Source of the DNA: Aurantimicrobium minutum | Lineage (GTDB): Bacteria > Actinomycetota > Actinomycetes > Actinomycetales > Microbacteriaceae | DNA: 64,000 bases | Assembly (NCBI RefSeq): GCF_029893825.1 | Contig: NZ_JARXXV010000001.1 | Span: 744,001 to 808,000, forward strand | Reading direction: 5' to 3' | Part shown: positions 28,701 to 34,990 of the stretch, in pieces | Position numbering within the stretch: the first letter of the stretch is position 1 | Layout: every line of letters starts with the position of its first letter | Notes under the pieces: model-generated | Database searches by the model: none | What the model was told of the DNA's origin: nothing | What the model saw: only the letters and a program-made list of their open reading frames with translations | Made by a program: the position numbers and the translations under genes

Positions 28701-31700
28701 TAACAACGTCACTTCCGACAACACCCGTGAGGTTTGCTGCGGTGAGTGTGCCAAGTGTGACAACAGCCGAACCGTTGTATTCGCGAGAACTAGGAGTGGG
28801 GGTCACCACAACAGTGAGTGGCTTCTTGGTGATCGTAATGGTGGTGTCTGCACTCCATGCAGAGACGTTGTAACCACTGTCACCGGCGCGACGCGTTTTG
28901 ACCACACAGTCACCAACGGCGGTGGGGGTCAGGGTGGAGCCAGTTAAAGTACAGTTGCCGGATACCTTGGCAAATTCGTACGCACCAGTACCGCTACCAC
29001 CCTGAGCACCCAGGGTGAGGTTTGTTCCGTACTGCACGGTCGAAGCGCTACTGAAAGAGACCGCTGCCTGATCCGCATAGGCAATCGTGATGGTCTGGCT
29101 CGCACTTTGCACCAAATAGTTGGTGTCTGCAGCACGGGTGTAGGTAACCACACAGGTTCCCGCACTAACTGGAGTCAGGATCGACGAGGCAACCTGACAC
29201 ACACCCGTATTACTAACATAGGTCAATGCACCGGTACCACTACCGCCTGTAGCGGAGATAGAAATGGTTTGCCCAAAGACTGTAGACAGTGCACTCGTGA
29301 CCGTAATGGCAGCTTGCGAAGCCTGCGTAATGGTGACAACAGGTGAGCCAGAAATGGTAGGCAACTGGTACTTGGACGCACTTGTTCCCGTGAGATAACC
29401 GTTGGCAACTGCAACGGTTACTGCTTTGTTTGTTCCCACGTCTGCTGTCGCGACCGTTGCACTGAGCTTCGTGTCATCAACTCCGAGTGTTGCTGAGTCA
29501 CCTGCTATTACGCCAGTCAGATTGGCGATAGAGGTTGCACCCAAGGTCACTGACCTTGTGGTGTCATAGGGGCGAGAAGTTGGTGACACTGTCACTGCCA
29601 GTGTCAGTGGTTTAGCAGTAATCGTTGTGGTGAAGTTTGCTGACGTTGCCGACTGGTTGTAGTTGGAATCGCCCGCCTTGAAGGCGTTGTAAACACAGTC
29701 CCCCACACCAGTGGTGCTCAGTGTTGTGCCAGAGATAGTACAAGGCCCCGTCACCATGGTGAATGTGTAGCCAGAGGCACTACTGGAACCACCGGAAGCA
29801 GTCAAAGAGAGTGTGGATCCATAGACAAGTGTTGACGCATTCGTCACTGTCACGGTGGACTGATCTGCCTTGGCAATTACCAAGGTGCCAGAAGTACTAC
29901 CTGTGTAGGTTGCATCACTGATCGTCGCGGTGACGTTGTAACTACCTGGTGCAGTAGGTGCTGTTGAACTCGAGGCATAAGTAGTGCCCGCAGTTCCGAC
30001 GTAGGTCAGAACAACGTTCTTTCCAACAGGAGATGTAGTTGCGGTAACAGGTTTCGCGCTGCCGTTATAGGTCTGGGAAAGATTACTCAGAGTCACCGTT
30101 GCGAGGGCTCGAGAGGAGGTTGTGATGGTTGCTGGAGCAACATAGCCCGTGGCTGCAGTAAATGAAACGGAAATATCTACCAAATCACCAGGGTTAGCAC
30201 CGCTCACTGTGTAGACGCCACTGACTGAACCTGAGACTGTTTTTGATACACCGCCGACAGAAGCTGTAGGGGTGATAGTTCCCACCCCTGTACTCGTGAT
30301 GGTGAAGGTTGCACCAGAAGTGGTCGCAGTGACGTTTGCGATTGAAGCTGTTGCTTGCAGGTTGGTAGTCGCTGAACTTGTTGCAGAAACAAGGCCCATG
30401 GAAGTGGCATTGCTGTAGTACGGGATGACTCGGAAGTCATATGCAGTTCCCGAGCTCAGACCGGTCACTGTTGTCGAAGTCGAAGTAGAAGAAGCCGCAA
30501 CAGTAGAGGTAGTGGCAACACTCCAGTAGTTAGCGCCAGATGCTGACTTTTCAACGCGATATCCAGATGGCGTTCCGGAAGATGCAGGCGCGCTCCATGA
30601 CAAGTTGATTTCAGAAGTGGATCCTGATTTGGCAGATGCTGTGAATCCGGTTGCCTTCTGAACTGTGTATTTAACTACAACAATTCCGGAACCACCGTCG
30701 CCACCTTCATTCCAATACTGAGGACAGGGTGCGCCCGTTCCACCACCACCACCACCTGTGTTTGCAGTTCCTGAAGGAGCCTTGGTTATGCTGTTGTATC
30801 CAGTACCGTTTGCTCCACCACCGGTACCACCTGTACCGGCATACGCGTTTGAACTGTGGAAACCACCACCTCCACCACCGCCGTAGTAGCTACCGGTTAT
30901 TGCAGAGAGTAAACCAGGTCCACCATTTCCAGAGGTGTAACCGCTGGCAGCACCACCAGCGCCACCAGCGCCAGCACCACCACCAGTGGGGTAACCGTAT
31001 GCTCCTGAAGTTGAGCTATTTGAATAACCCCAACCACCTGTGTAGGAAGTTCCGATTCCACCTAAGTAGTAAGTGGATCCAGATCCACCACCACCATTGG
31101 CCCCGGTTCCCGGCGCCTGCCAGGTCCAACTAGCACCGTTTCCGCCACCGAGGACTGTGGTCGTTCCGAAAATAGAACTATTTCCGGTTGCTGCTGAGGT
31201 TGCATTACATGTCGATGCCGTCGTGATACTTCCGCGACCACCTGCACCCACCGTGACAGCAGTGTTTGCAGCTGGGGTGACGGCCTGTGCCAGGTTTTCG
31301 TAGACGCCACCGCCACCACCACCGCCTCCAACGTGGGAACCTCCACCGCCACCACCGCCGACGACAAGAACTTTGGGTGTAGTAACGCCTCGGGGAGCAA
31401 CCCAGTTACCAGAACCAGCCGTGAACTGGATGGTGCAGTCATTACCTGAGGCGCTCACGGAATTCACAAGAGTAGTTCCTGATATTTGTTGCTCACAGGA
31501 TCCCAGATCAGAAGAAACAACCGGGTAGTTATAGATTGCAACTTTCTGGATGCTTCCTTCGAAAGCAGAGTCAGCCCAGTTGCTTTTGCCTATGTAGTTT
31601 GAGGTTCTTGCTGCTGTAAGAGGTACCGCAGTTGTAGCGACAGTCGACTTGAGCACTCCGTCGATGTACAAGCGACAGTTGGTGCCATCCACAACAGCAC

Positions 31701-33282
31701 GGTATTCCTTCAAACCTGAAGTAATAGTTCCTGGAGCCGTGCAGTTGAGAAGGATCGATGCGCCCGAGTACAGCTGGAAAGAGAGATTATTTGTTGTACC
31801 TTCACGTGCAAAAAGTATGTTGTTGGACTGTTGGCCCGAGCCAAAGTCAATCAGTCTTTCCCAGTTATCCGCTGAAGTTCCGAAGTCAGCAGTTACTGAG
31901 ACTGTAATTCCCTTGGAAAAGTCCGGTGTGCCAATGTTGGCCATTGCATATTTGGCAGCGTTGGTATCAAAACTGAACTTGTTGGTAGAGAAAGTTGGTG
32001 AACCATAAACAGTGGCGTTGTTTCCATTTCCGCTCAGGTCATTCCACGTCGTTCCCGTTCCTGGATATGAAACAGATTGGGTCGCGTCCAGGTTCAGGAC
32101 TACATTCGTGCCCGAAGGAACAATTACTTCTGGCGATGAGCGGGCATAGCGAATGACAACTACACCGGAACCACCATTACCACCAGCTTGAACAGTGTTA
32201 TCGGCGTAAATACCACCACCACCACCTCCACCACCGGTGTTGGCTGTTCCAGAAGCTGAAACTCCAGTGCTGGTGGTACCGACGGCACCACCACCGATTC
32301 CTCGCCCACCACCGGTTCCTGACATGGCGGTACCACCACCACCACCACCAGCGAAGTAAACCGCACCGGAATAGGCTTCACCGACACCTAAAGAACTTTG
32401 TGCAGCAGTGGAAATCCAGGAAATGGATGCACCGTTACCGCCCTTTCCACCAACTGCGGAGGCAGCAGCAGTTCCAGCAGCGCCTGCACCACCACCACCA
32501 CCACCTACCCACCAGGATGAGCCTGAGTAAGCACCTAGAGAACCGCTATTTCCCTGGCCAGCAGTTGCAGTACCTGCTGCGAGGCCACAGCAGCTACCAC
32601 CACCACCAGAACCACCGTTTCCACCAGCAACCATTGAAACACCGCCACCGCCACCGACGGCAGTCTGTGTAGTTATTCCGGTTCCGGAAACAGTTGAATC
32701 CGAACCGTTAGCACCGTTGTAACCAGTTGCCGAACCACCGGCGCCCCCAGCTCCACCTGCACCAACTCGAATTGAAACTGTGTTGCTTGTTATTGGGAAA
32801 CTAGTTTGTTGAATCAAACCACCGGCACCACCACCACCTGCGTGGCGGGAACCACCGCCACCACCACCGGCAACGACGAGGAGGTCAATGCTTGTGGCTG
32901 TAGCTGGTGGCGTCCACACATATGTGGTTGAGGCGGTCTTGAACGCAACGTAACAGTAGCTACCGTCGTCATAAACGGAAACACCGGAGGTGTTATCTAC
33001 GTTTGCTACACACCAGTTATTTGTAACCGTCGCAGCTTGAACAGGGGTTAACCCTGCGATGATAACGGCGAAAATAATGCCTGTGGCAGTAAGGAAATGT
33101 CCCAGATTCCACGGTCCATGTTCAACGCGGTATTTCTGAATTCGGCGAGGAAGTTTACGCAAGAACTTCAGTACTGATCCGACAGAATTGAGCAGGAATT
33201 GAAAGGTTCCACCTACGACAATGAGCACCGTGACAAGCATGGGCACGATGCGTCGTTGCAAGAAATTCTTGGTGGGATTCAT
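19717..33282 (-). CDS. Giant multidomain surface protein (4521 residues), putative adhesin
   Basis: One open frame of 13.6 kb. Residues about 12-32 and 61-80 are hydrophobic with a basic linker between; VQA at 81-83 looks like a signal-peptidase site. Then: Gly-rich domain (about 110-380), LamG/concanavalin-like domain (about 382-590), second Gly-rich domain (about 625-870), one Fn3 (about 878-965), an MBG-type domain (about 1060-1135), then from about 1137 to 3840 eleven YDG-type domains mixed with twenty Ig-like modules, each with a C-X14-C pair. Two divergent modules and three Fn3 domains (about 4009-4297) precede a linker. The C-terminus is one membrane helix plus RRRTKNQ; no LPXTG/LAXTG motif was found. 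Such architecture suggests a long stalk for attachment. No Shine-Dalgarno; a TATACA box lies 11 nt before ATG. Function inferred. Confidence 0.9.
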   Translation of the reverse strand: MNPTKNFLQRRIVPMLVTVLIVVGGTFQFLLNSVGSVLKFLRKLPRRIQKYRVEHGPWNLGHFLTATGIIFAVIIAGLTPVQAATVTNNWCVANVDNTSGVSVYDDGSYCYVAFKTASTTYVWTPPATATSIDLLVVAGGGGGGSRHAGGGGAGGLIQQTSFPITSNTVSIRVGAGGAGGAGGSATGYNGANGSDSTVSGTGITTQTAVGGGGGVSMVAGGNGGSGGGGSCCGLAAGTATAGQGNSGSLGAYSGSSWWVGGGGGGAGAAGTAAASAVGGKGGNGASISWISTAAQSSLGVGEAYSGAVYFAGGGGGGTAMSGTGGGRGIGGGAVGTTSTGVSASGTANTGGGGGGGGIYADNTVQAGGNGGSGVVVIRYARSSPEVIVPSGTNVVLNLDATQSVSYPGTGTTWNDLSGNGNNATVYGSPTFSTNKFSFDTNAAKYAMANIGTPDFSKGITVSVTADFGTSADNWERLIDFGSGQQSNNILFAREGTTNNLSFQLYSGASILLNCTAPGTITSGLKEYRAVVDGTNCRLYIDGVLKSTVATTAVPLTAARTSNYIGKSNWADSAFEGSIQKVAIYNYPVVSSDLGSCEQQISGTTLVNSVSASGNDCTIQFTAGSGNWVAPRGVTTPKVLVVGGGGGGGSHVGGGGGGGGVYENLAQAVTPAANTAVTVGAGGRGSITTASTCNATSAATGNSSIFGTTTVLGGGNGASWTWQAPGTGANGGGGSGSTYYLGGIGTSYTGGWGYSNSSTSGAYGYPTGGGAGAGGAGGAASGYTSGNGGPGLLSAITGSYYGGGGGGGFHSSNAYAGTGGTGGGANGTGYNSITKAPSGTANTGGGGGGTGAPCPQYWNEGGDGGSGIVVVKYTVQKATGFTASAKSGSTSEINLSWSAPASSGTPSGYRVEKSASGANYWSVATTSTVAASSTSTSTTVTGLSSGTAYDFRVIPYYSNATSMGLVSATSSATTNLQATASIANVTATTSGATFTITSTGVGTITPTASVGGVSKTVSGSVSGVYTVSGANPGDLVDISVSFTAATGYVAPATITTSSRALATVTLSNLSQTYNGSAKPVTATTSPVGKNVVLTYVGTAGTTYASSSTAPTAPGSYNVTATISDATYTGSTSGTLVIAKADQSTVTVTNASTLVYGSTLSLTASGGSSSASGYTFTMVTGPCTISGTTLSTTGVGDCVYNAFKAGDSNYNQSATSANFTTTITAKPLTLAVTVSPTSRPYDTTRSVTLGATSIANLTGVIAGDSATLGVDDTKLSATVATADVGTNKAVTVAVANGYLTGTSASKYQLPTISGSPVVTITQASQAAITVTSALSTVFGQTISISATGGSGTGALTYVSNTGVCQVASSILTPVSAGTCVVTYTRAADTNYLVQSASQTITIAYADQAAVSFSSASTVQYGTNLTLGAQGGSGTGAYEFAKVSGNCTLTGSTLTPTAVGDCVVKTRRAGDSGYNVSAWSADTTITITKKPLTVVVTPTPSSREYNGSAVVTLGTLTAANLTGVVGSDVVTLDNTKISATVADATVGVNKPVTTVVSSGFLGGTNAGNYFEPTVSNSPTLTITLGTQSTVSMTSASTFVYGSTLTLTASGGSGTGAYEYAVVSGNCSVTGDALTASGVDTCVVKARRAADASYNISAWSSTQTVSVTPKPLTLAVTVSPPSRAYDTTRTVTLASTTVANLTGIINNDAVTVDNTKLSATVATAIVGDNKAVTVTVASGYLTGTKAGNYQLPTISGSPTINIVKADQSTVTMTSGTTVVYGNTLSLTASGGESLLGYSFEVVSGPCGISSSTLSTNGAGTCVVRGRHLGDSNYNDSAWSANQTITVSAKPLTLSVTVSPTSRPYNTSTNVALASTSASNLTGIINSDTVTTDDTKLTASVTTADVGTNKAVTVSVATGYLTGTNAANYYVSSVSGTPVLTIVQASQSALSWTSALTTAFGSTLTLSATGGSGTGALSYATTSGPCTVSSSIVTPTSVGTCVVVVTRAADTNYTAQTLTGNVSITQATQSAVTVTNTTTFVYGSSLTLTASGGDGTGNYDFAVTTGDCTLTGDVLTAGSVGDCVVKARRLSSTNYSTSSWSSTVTISVSAKPLTVSVTPVDRQWNGGTSVSLATTSASSLTGVEAGDSVGVDHSKLSASVTTAAVGSNKAVTVTVASGYLTGADAGNYLLPTIAGSPTVNITRANQASLSFTSATSMFYGGTLTVAATGGSGSGALSYSVVSGSCSLSVDQLTASQAGDCVIRATKAQDSTYLVTTVDYTVTVNSATQATVTVSSANTVVYGQTLTLSISGGTGSGAADYAMLSGPCSISGSTLSTTAAGDCVLHARKLTDGSYLTSDWSADFTVSVTPKPVSLAVTVSPTSRAYNTSRNVALAATSASNLTGIINGDTVTTDDTKLTATVATADVGTNKAVTVSVATGYLTGTNAANYSVTAVTGTPVLTITQANQGALSWVSALTTVYGQDLTLSATGGSGTGALSYATTGGPCTVSSSIVTPTSVGTCVVVVTRAADTNYTAQTLSGNVSIEQATQSTVRVTSATTVVYGSTLTLSASGGDGTGSYIFSKVTGDCDVTGTTLTPLSVGDCVVHARRASSTNYLTSAWSADVTVSITAKPLTLSVSPVSRQYDGTRNISLSATTVADLSGVVDGDVLTVDHSQLSATVASAAVGANKAVTVVVGASYLSGLDVANYQLPTIAGSPVVDITRANQAALSFTSLTATTYGQDLALSSTGGTGTGATSYAVTSGPCTVSASTLSPTAAGTCVVTATKAQDSTYLAETVSYSVTINHADQAVVSVTSGSTVVYGDTLSLTAAGGSGSGSLEFASLSGPCSVSGLTLSTSAVGDCVIHARKAGDAGYNASSWSSSVAISITPKPLTLSVTVSPASRAYNTSRAVSLASTTAANLSGIINSDSVGTDDSKLTATIAAADVGTNKAVTVSVATGYLTGTHAANYQLPTVSGTPVLTVTQASQSALSWTTVLSTIYGQDLTLSATGGSGTGALSFATTSGPCTVASSIVTPTSVGTCVVMVTRAADTNYTAQTLTGNVAISQATQSTVSLTSATTVVYGSTLTLTSSGGDGTGAYEYAKVGGLCSITGDQLTPLGVGDCEIHSRKLGSTNFTTSAWSSNVIVSMTPKPLTLTVSPQDRKWDGSTTVSLATPTVADVSGIEVGDDVTINTSFLSAATSTADVGNNKSVTVTVSNGFLEGLDAGNYLLPTISGSPKVTISRADQAAFSFTSGTTLTYGQSLALATTGGSGSGATSYVVDSGPCLISTATLSPTAAGDCVITATKAQDANYSAVSATYTVSVAAADQAAVSVTNTNTVVYGSTLTLSASGGSGTGFYSFAKVSGPCSVSGTTLSTTAAGNCVIHARKLGDSGYNASSWTSDFTVAITPKPLSLAVTVDPSSRQYNTSRSVALAATSAANLTGILNGDSVGTDDSKLSAIVSSADVGTNKAVTVTVATGFLTGTHAANYQLPSVTGSPVLSITRTSQASLTVTSALSTIFGQNIALSATGGSGTGALTFATTSGPCNVASSIMTPTSAGSCVVLVTRAGDTNYLDQTQTATIAIASATQAGVTVTSGTTVQYGSTLALSATGGTGSGAYSFARVSGACSVSGTTLTPLSAGECVIHARRAADSSYAISAWSNDVTITISQKPLSLNVIVSPGLRQYNGSSLVELATTSAADLVGLVAGDDVSVDHSKLVATVASPAVAANKPVTVAVNEGYLIGPDAGNYVLPTVAGSPQLTITQTNQAPISFANSSSVPYGQSLNLVASGGSGSGALTIVHTSGPCTVTNNVLSSTGVGTCAVTATRAADSTYLEESTTANISIVRAAQTLNFTSDVPAEPMPGTVYTPTASSSGGTSVSLAITNGLATVCSINAGVVTFLASGQCVITASQSGTSNYLPATSVTQTIVAGMLNQTITFPAIADRDYGSAGFSASATVNSGLTLNYSSSTGSICSVNASGFITPLAVGICNVTVSQPAGNDVYAPASPVSRTFRIHAIAPTAPQITSVSAGDSAITVAFTAPASRGGVPISNYIVTATPTSGPAISKSDCAAVPAATPPACTISGLTNGESYTLTVAAINSAGTGADSNASPAISPATTPDSVRSLAAVPGNTTLTVTWQPPTNFGGGTFSRYEITLTPHGGTALPTVNLYASTASRYAFTGLTNGVAYDVEVVVITSANTTDMGSNSATAIGIPAMEASAPRNVVVTPTSSTTAVVSWEVPISNGGAAITGYSVSPAGCIFSSPTAARCEYTGLTPNSSLSVSVVAMNVMGGSEAGTASATLPSAPVIVAAPRIVSASPTPAPTIETPAVISAIPEFKNAPYPGIQFDAPQTGNVVALVDGNQVDAWMTVTGQSVTVQTEQGVSVVLQNTTNSSTSGSSLILNPGAMVEVQADGYTPGSPLEAWIFSTPVRLGAGVADETGAFTGQFPLSSAAELGQHTVVLHGLSTSGEVITVAIGVKVVQTAQADETHTPQPMMPVLVYVFSALLLLMILFFLIMRRRTKNQ
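22000..27830 (-). repeat. Exact 780-bp coding repeat, alternating as a 1560-bp higher-order unit
   Basis: Within the giant gene the same segment of the YDG-type domain (around GTNKAVTV) recurs near 22081, 22861, 23641, 24421, 25201, 25981, 26761 and 27541: eight copies at exactly 780 bp (260 codons). Sequence similarity is highest between every second copy, e.g. the Ig-module text around 22621, 24181, 25741 and 27301, each 1560 bp apart. Further N-terminal copies follow at spacings of 540, 540 and 780 bp (near 28081, 28621, 29401), where one Ig-like module is missing twice. The copies are diverged in nucleotide sequence but without net indels. Confidence 0.93.
30680..32900 (-). repeat. GGN/GGT triplet-rich tracts coding for polyglycine
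   Basis: Two blocks (about 30690-31370 and 32150-32890) in which the plus strand shows runs of CCACCACC and CCGCCACC, coding for stretches of 4-8 glycines on the minus strand. They form the core of the two Gly-rich domains of the giant protein. Because the repeats are triplets, slippage would change loop length without shifting the frame. Confidence 0.8.
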
Positions 33283-33325
33283 AACTGGTGCTGTGTATAA
33301 ACTCAGCGCTTAAATTTACCCGTTT

Positions 33326-33342
33326 TTAGACCCCAGGTCTAA
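33326..33342. promoter_or_regulatory. 17-bp dyad upstream of the giant surface-protein gene
   Basis: TTAGACC (33326-33332), CCA, GGTCTAA (33336-33342): perfect 7-bp arms. It lies 44 bp upstream of ATG 33282 and just upstream of a TATACA -10-like box (33294-33299 on the minus strand). On the minus strand no U-tract follows, so it is better read as an operator than as a terminator of the SRAP gene. The cognate regulator is unknown. Confidence 0.45.
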
Positions 33343-33396
33343 CCTGTAAGTTCCCCGAAACCCTGCTGAAAACATGATTTCACCAGCACTTTTGCT

Positions 33397-34074
33397 TTAC
33401 CGAGGAAGGATGAGCTCTGGCCCATTCCCGCGAATTGGATTAACGGGATGTTCCTGCAGTGCAGAGGCAACCGGAATAGCCGCTGCAACAGCAGCATCTA
33501 CTAGCTCTTGAGTGCCCACCACAGTGGGATCCAACCACTGTTCCCACATGCCTTCAGGCAAGGGAACAGGGTTGCGATCGTGGATATAAGCAAGAGGTTC
33601 AACGGTGGCCATGGTCAAGATGGTGGCGGTGAGCATCCAGGGATCCTCTGGTTGTGCTCGCCACCACGAATACAACCCAGCAAAGGCAATGAGCTTGTCG
33701 TCATGAATATAGTGAGGGACTTTGACTCCGTCCTCAACAACCCATTCGTAGTAGCCCGAGGCAGGAACTAAACATCTCTTCGACTTCACCGCATCGCGCC
33801 ACGACGCTTTGCTGGCTGCGTCCTCGCTGCGTGCATTGAAGGTGGAGAACTTGGGCGGCTCTCCCTTCACCCATGAAGGAATCAAGGACCAGCGTGCGCT
33901 TTCTAAGCGGCGCTGGATGGTGCCATTCTCATCCTGGGAGTCCACCACGATAGGAACCTGATTGGTGGGTCGAATGTTCCAGCTAGGAGCTGGAAGGTTC
34001 TCCCCCACCAATTCGACGTTGAAGACGTCTTCCAGCACTTCAGTGGGTTCCGCTAGAGCATAGCCTCCACACAT
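33397..34074 (-). CDS. SRAP-family DNA-protein crosslinking peptidase-like protein (YedK/HMCES)
   Basis: 225 residues from ATG 34074. This start is required because the family needs Cys2, exposed after Met removal, to form a thiazolidine crosslink with abasic sites; the chain begins MCGGYA, and GGAGGAG lies before the ATG, whereas the frame extends to 34089. Other marks: NIRPTNQVPIV, FNARSED, CLVPASGYYEW (catalytic Glu) and IHDRNPVPLPEGMW (catalytic His; Asn where HDRMP is usual). It protects abasic sites in single-stranded DNA. It lies upstream of the giant gene on the same strand with 114 bp between them. Confidence 0.94.
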   Translation of the reverse strand: MCGGYALAEPTEVLEDVFNVELVGENLPAPSWNIRPTNQVPIVVDSQDENGTIQRRLESARWSLIPSWVKGEPPKFSTFNARSEDAASKASWRDAVKSKRCLVPASGYYEWVVEDGVKVPHYIHDDKLIAFAGLYSWWRAQPEDPWMLTATILTMATVEPLAYIHDRNPVPLPEGMWEQWLDPTVVGTQELVDAAVAAAIPVASALQEHPVNPIRGNGPELILPR

Positions 34075-34128
34075 GCTGGTCTCCTCCACAGTCTGGCCCG
34101 CGCTTTCAGCGCTGCAACCAGCTTAGAT

Positions 34129-34905
34129 TCAGTCCTTCAGAGTAGATGAACGGCGTGTGTTGTGACGAGCAATCAATCCCGCTCCAAGACCGAGAAATAC
34201 AGTGCCGAGTGAACCCCACAAGAGCGTCACTTCAAGGAGGTCCGATCCAGTGTTTGCAAGTTGTGCCGCAGGTGTTGCCGAGGGTGTTGCCGAAACAGAA
34301 GGCGTAGGACTAGGGGTGTTTTGCGGCGCAGGAGCTTCGACATACGTGGTGAAATTGATGCCCGTTGGAGCGTAACTATTCCATGCTGCAGACCCTTGCT
34401 TGTAGATAAATGCTCGCCCCGGCACTGAAGTAACCGTGGCCATACTGGCCTGTGCAGACGAGCTACACGAGGGGAAATCTAAGACAAAGGCATATCCAGT
34501 TCCACTTTGTACAGTTGCTGGGGACGTGAACGTAACGGAGAGCGTTCCACCCGAGGCAACAGAAGCCAATGCAGCGGGTGAAATAATTTGCACAGCTAGT
34601 GCCGACCCCGTTGGACGACCTGAACTGGTTGCATAAATGGAAACCTGCAGGTTATCTGACGTGTAAATCCATAACAATGGAATATCGATCGACGTCAGTG
34701 ACCCCGTGATTCCAGCCGTAAAGGTTGTCCCTGCAGCGTCATTGATGCTCATAGGCCCCATAAAGGAACAGAGTGGTCCGCCACTGCCGCCGGTTGTCAG
34801 CGATTGGGTCTGATCTACTTGAGGTGTGGCATAGGCAGCTACTGGAGCACACAGACTAAGTACCACCGCCACAATCACGGTAAGACTTCTCACAAAATTT
34901 GGCAC
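34129..34905 (-). CDS. Secreted cell-wall protein with LAXTG sorting signal
   Basis: 258 residues from GTG 34905 (GAAGGAG upstream). Signal peptide LTVIVAVVLSLCAPVAAYA, then a beta-rich domain of about 180 residues, a Pro/Ser/Thr linker (TPSPTPSVSATPSATPA), and a sorting signal: LANTG, a hydrophobic helix, and RHNTRRSSTLKD. LAXTG is the motif known for class E sortases of high-GC Gram-positives, so the protein is probably linked to the cell wall. No sortase is in the window. The beta domain resembles choice-of-anchor or carbohydrate-like sandwich folds but I cannot name it. Possibly a surface partner of the giant protein. Confidence 0.8.
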   Translation of the reverse strand: MPNFVRSLTVIVAVVLSLCAPVAAYATPQVDQTQSLTTGGSGGPLCSFMGPMSINDAAGTTFTAGITGSLTSIDIPLLWIYTSDNLQVSIYATSSGRPTGSALAVQIISPAALASVASGGTLSVTFTSPATVQSGTGYAFVLDFPSCSSSAQASMATVTSVPGRAFIYKQGSAAWNSYAPTGINFTTYVEAPAPQNTPSPTPSVSATPSATPAAQLANTGSDLLEVTLLWGSLGTVFLGLGAGLIARHNTRRSSTLKD

Positions 34906-34910
34906 AACAA

Positions 34911-34937
34911 CTCCTTCAGGTTTATCCCCTGAAGGAG
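34911..34937 (-). promoter_or_regulatory. Hairpin that contains the ribosome site of the LAXTG gene
   Basis: Inverted repeat CTCCTTCAGG (34911-34920), loop of 7, CCTGAAGGAG (34928-34937). On the minus strand it follows ychF and could act as its terminator, but no U-tract is present and the downstream arm supplies the GAAGGAG Shine-Dalgarno 5 bases before GTG 34905. It could therefore mask translation of the LAXTG protein. Confidence 0.55.
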
Positions 34938-34990
34938 GCTAATTCAGTCGTTACATGCAGATGAGAACTTCATACATGTGTGAATTGCGA

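Noticed and set aside
21760-29880. Regularly spaced repeats as a CRISPR array or satellite
   Set aside because: The period is 780/1560 bp, the copies are diverged, in frame and protein-coding; no short repeats with spacers.
20279-31303. Recurring plus-strand open frames opposite the giant gene, including His-rich ones near 30729-31133 and 32400-32672
   Set aside because: They recur because the coding repeats recur, and the His/Pro-rich ones are reverse reads of glycine codons. No independent start signals.
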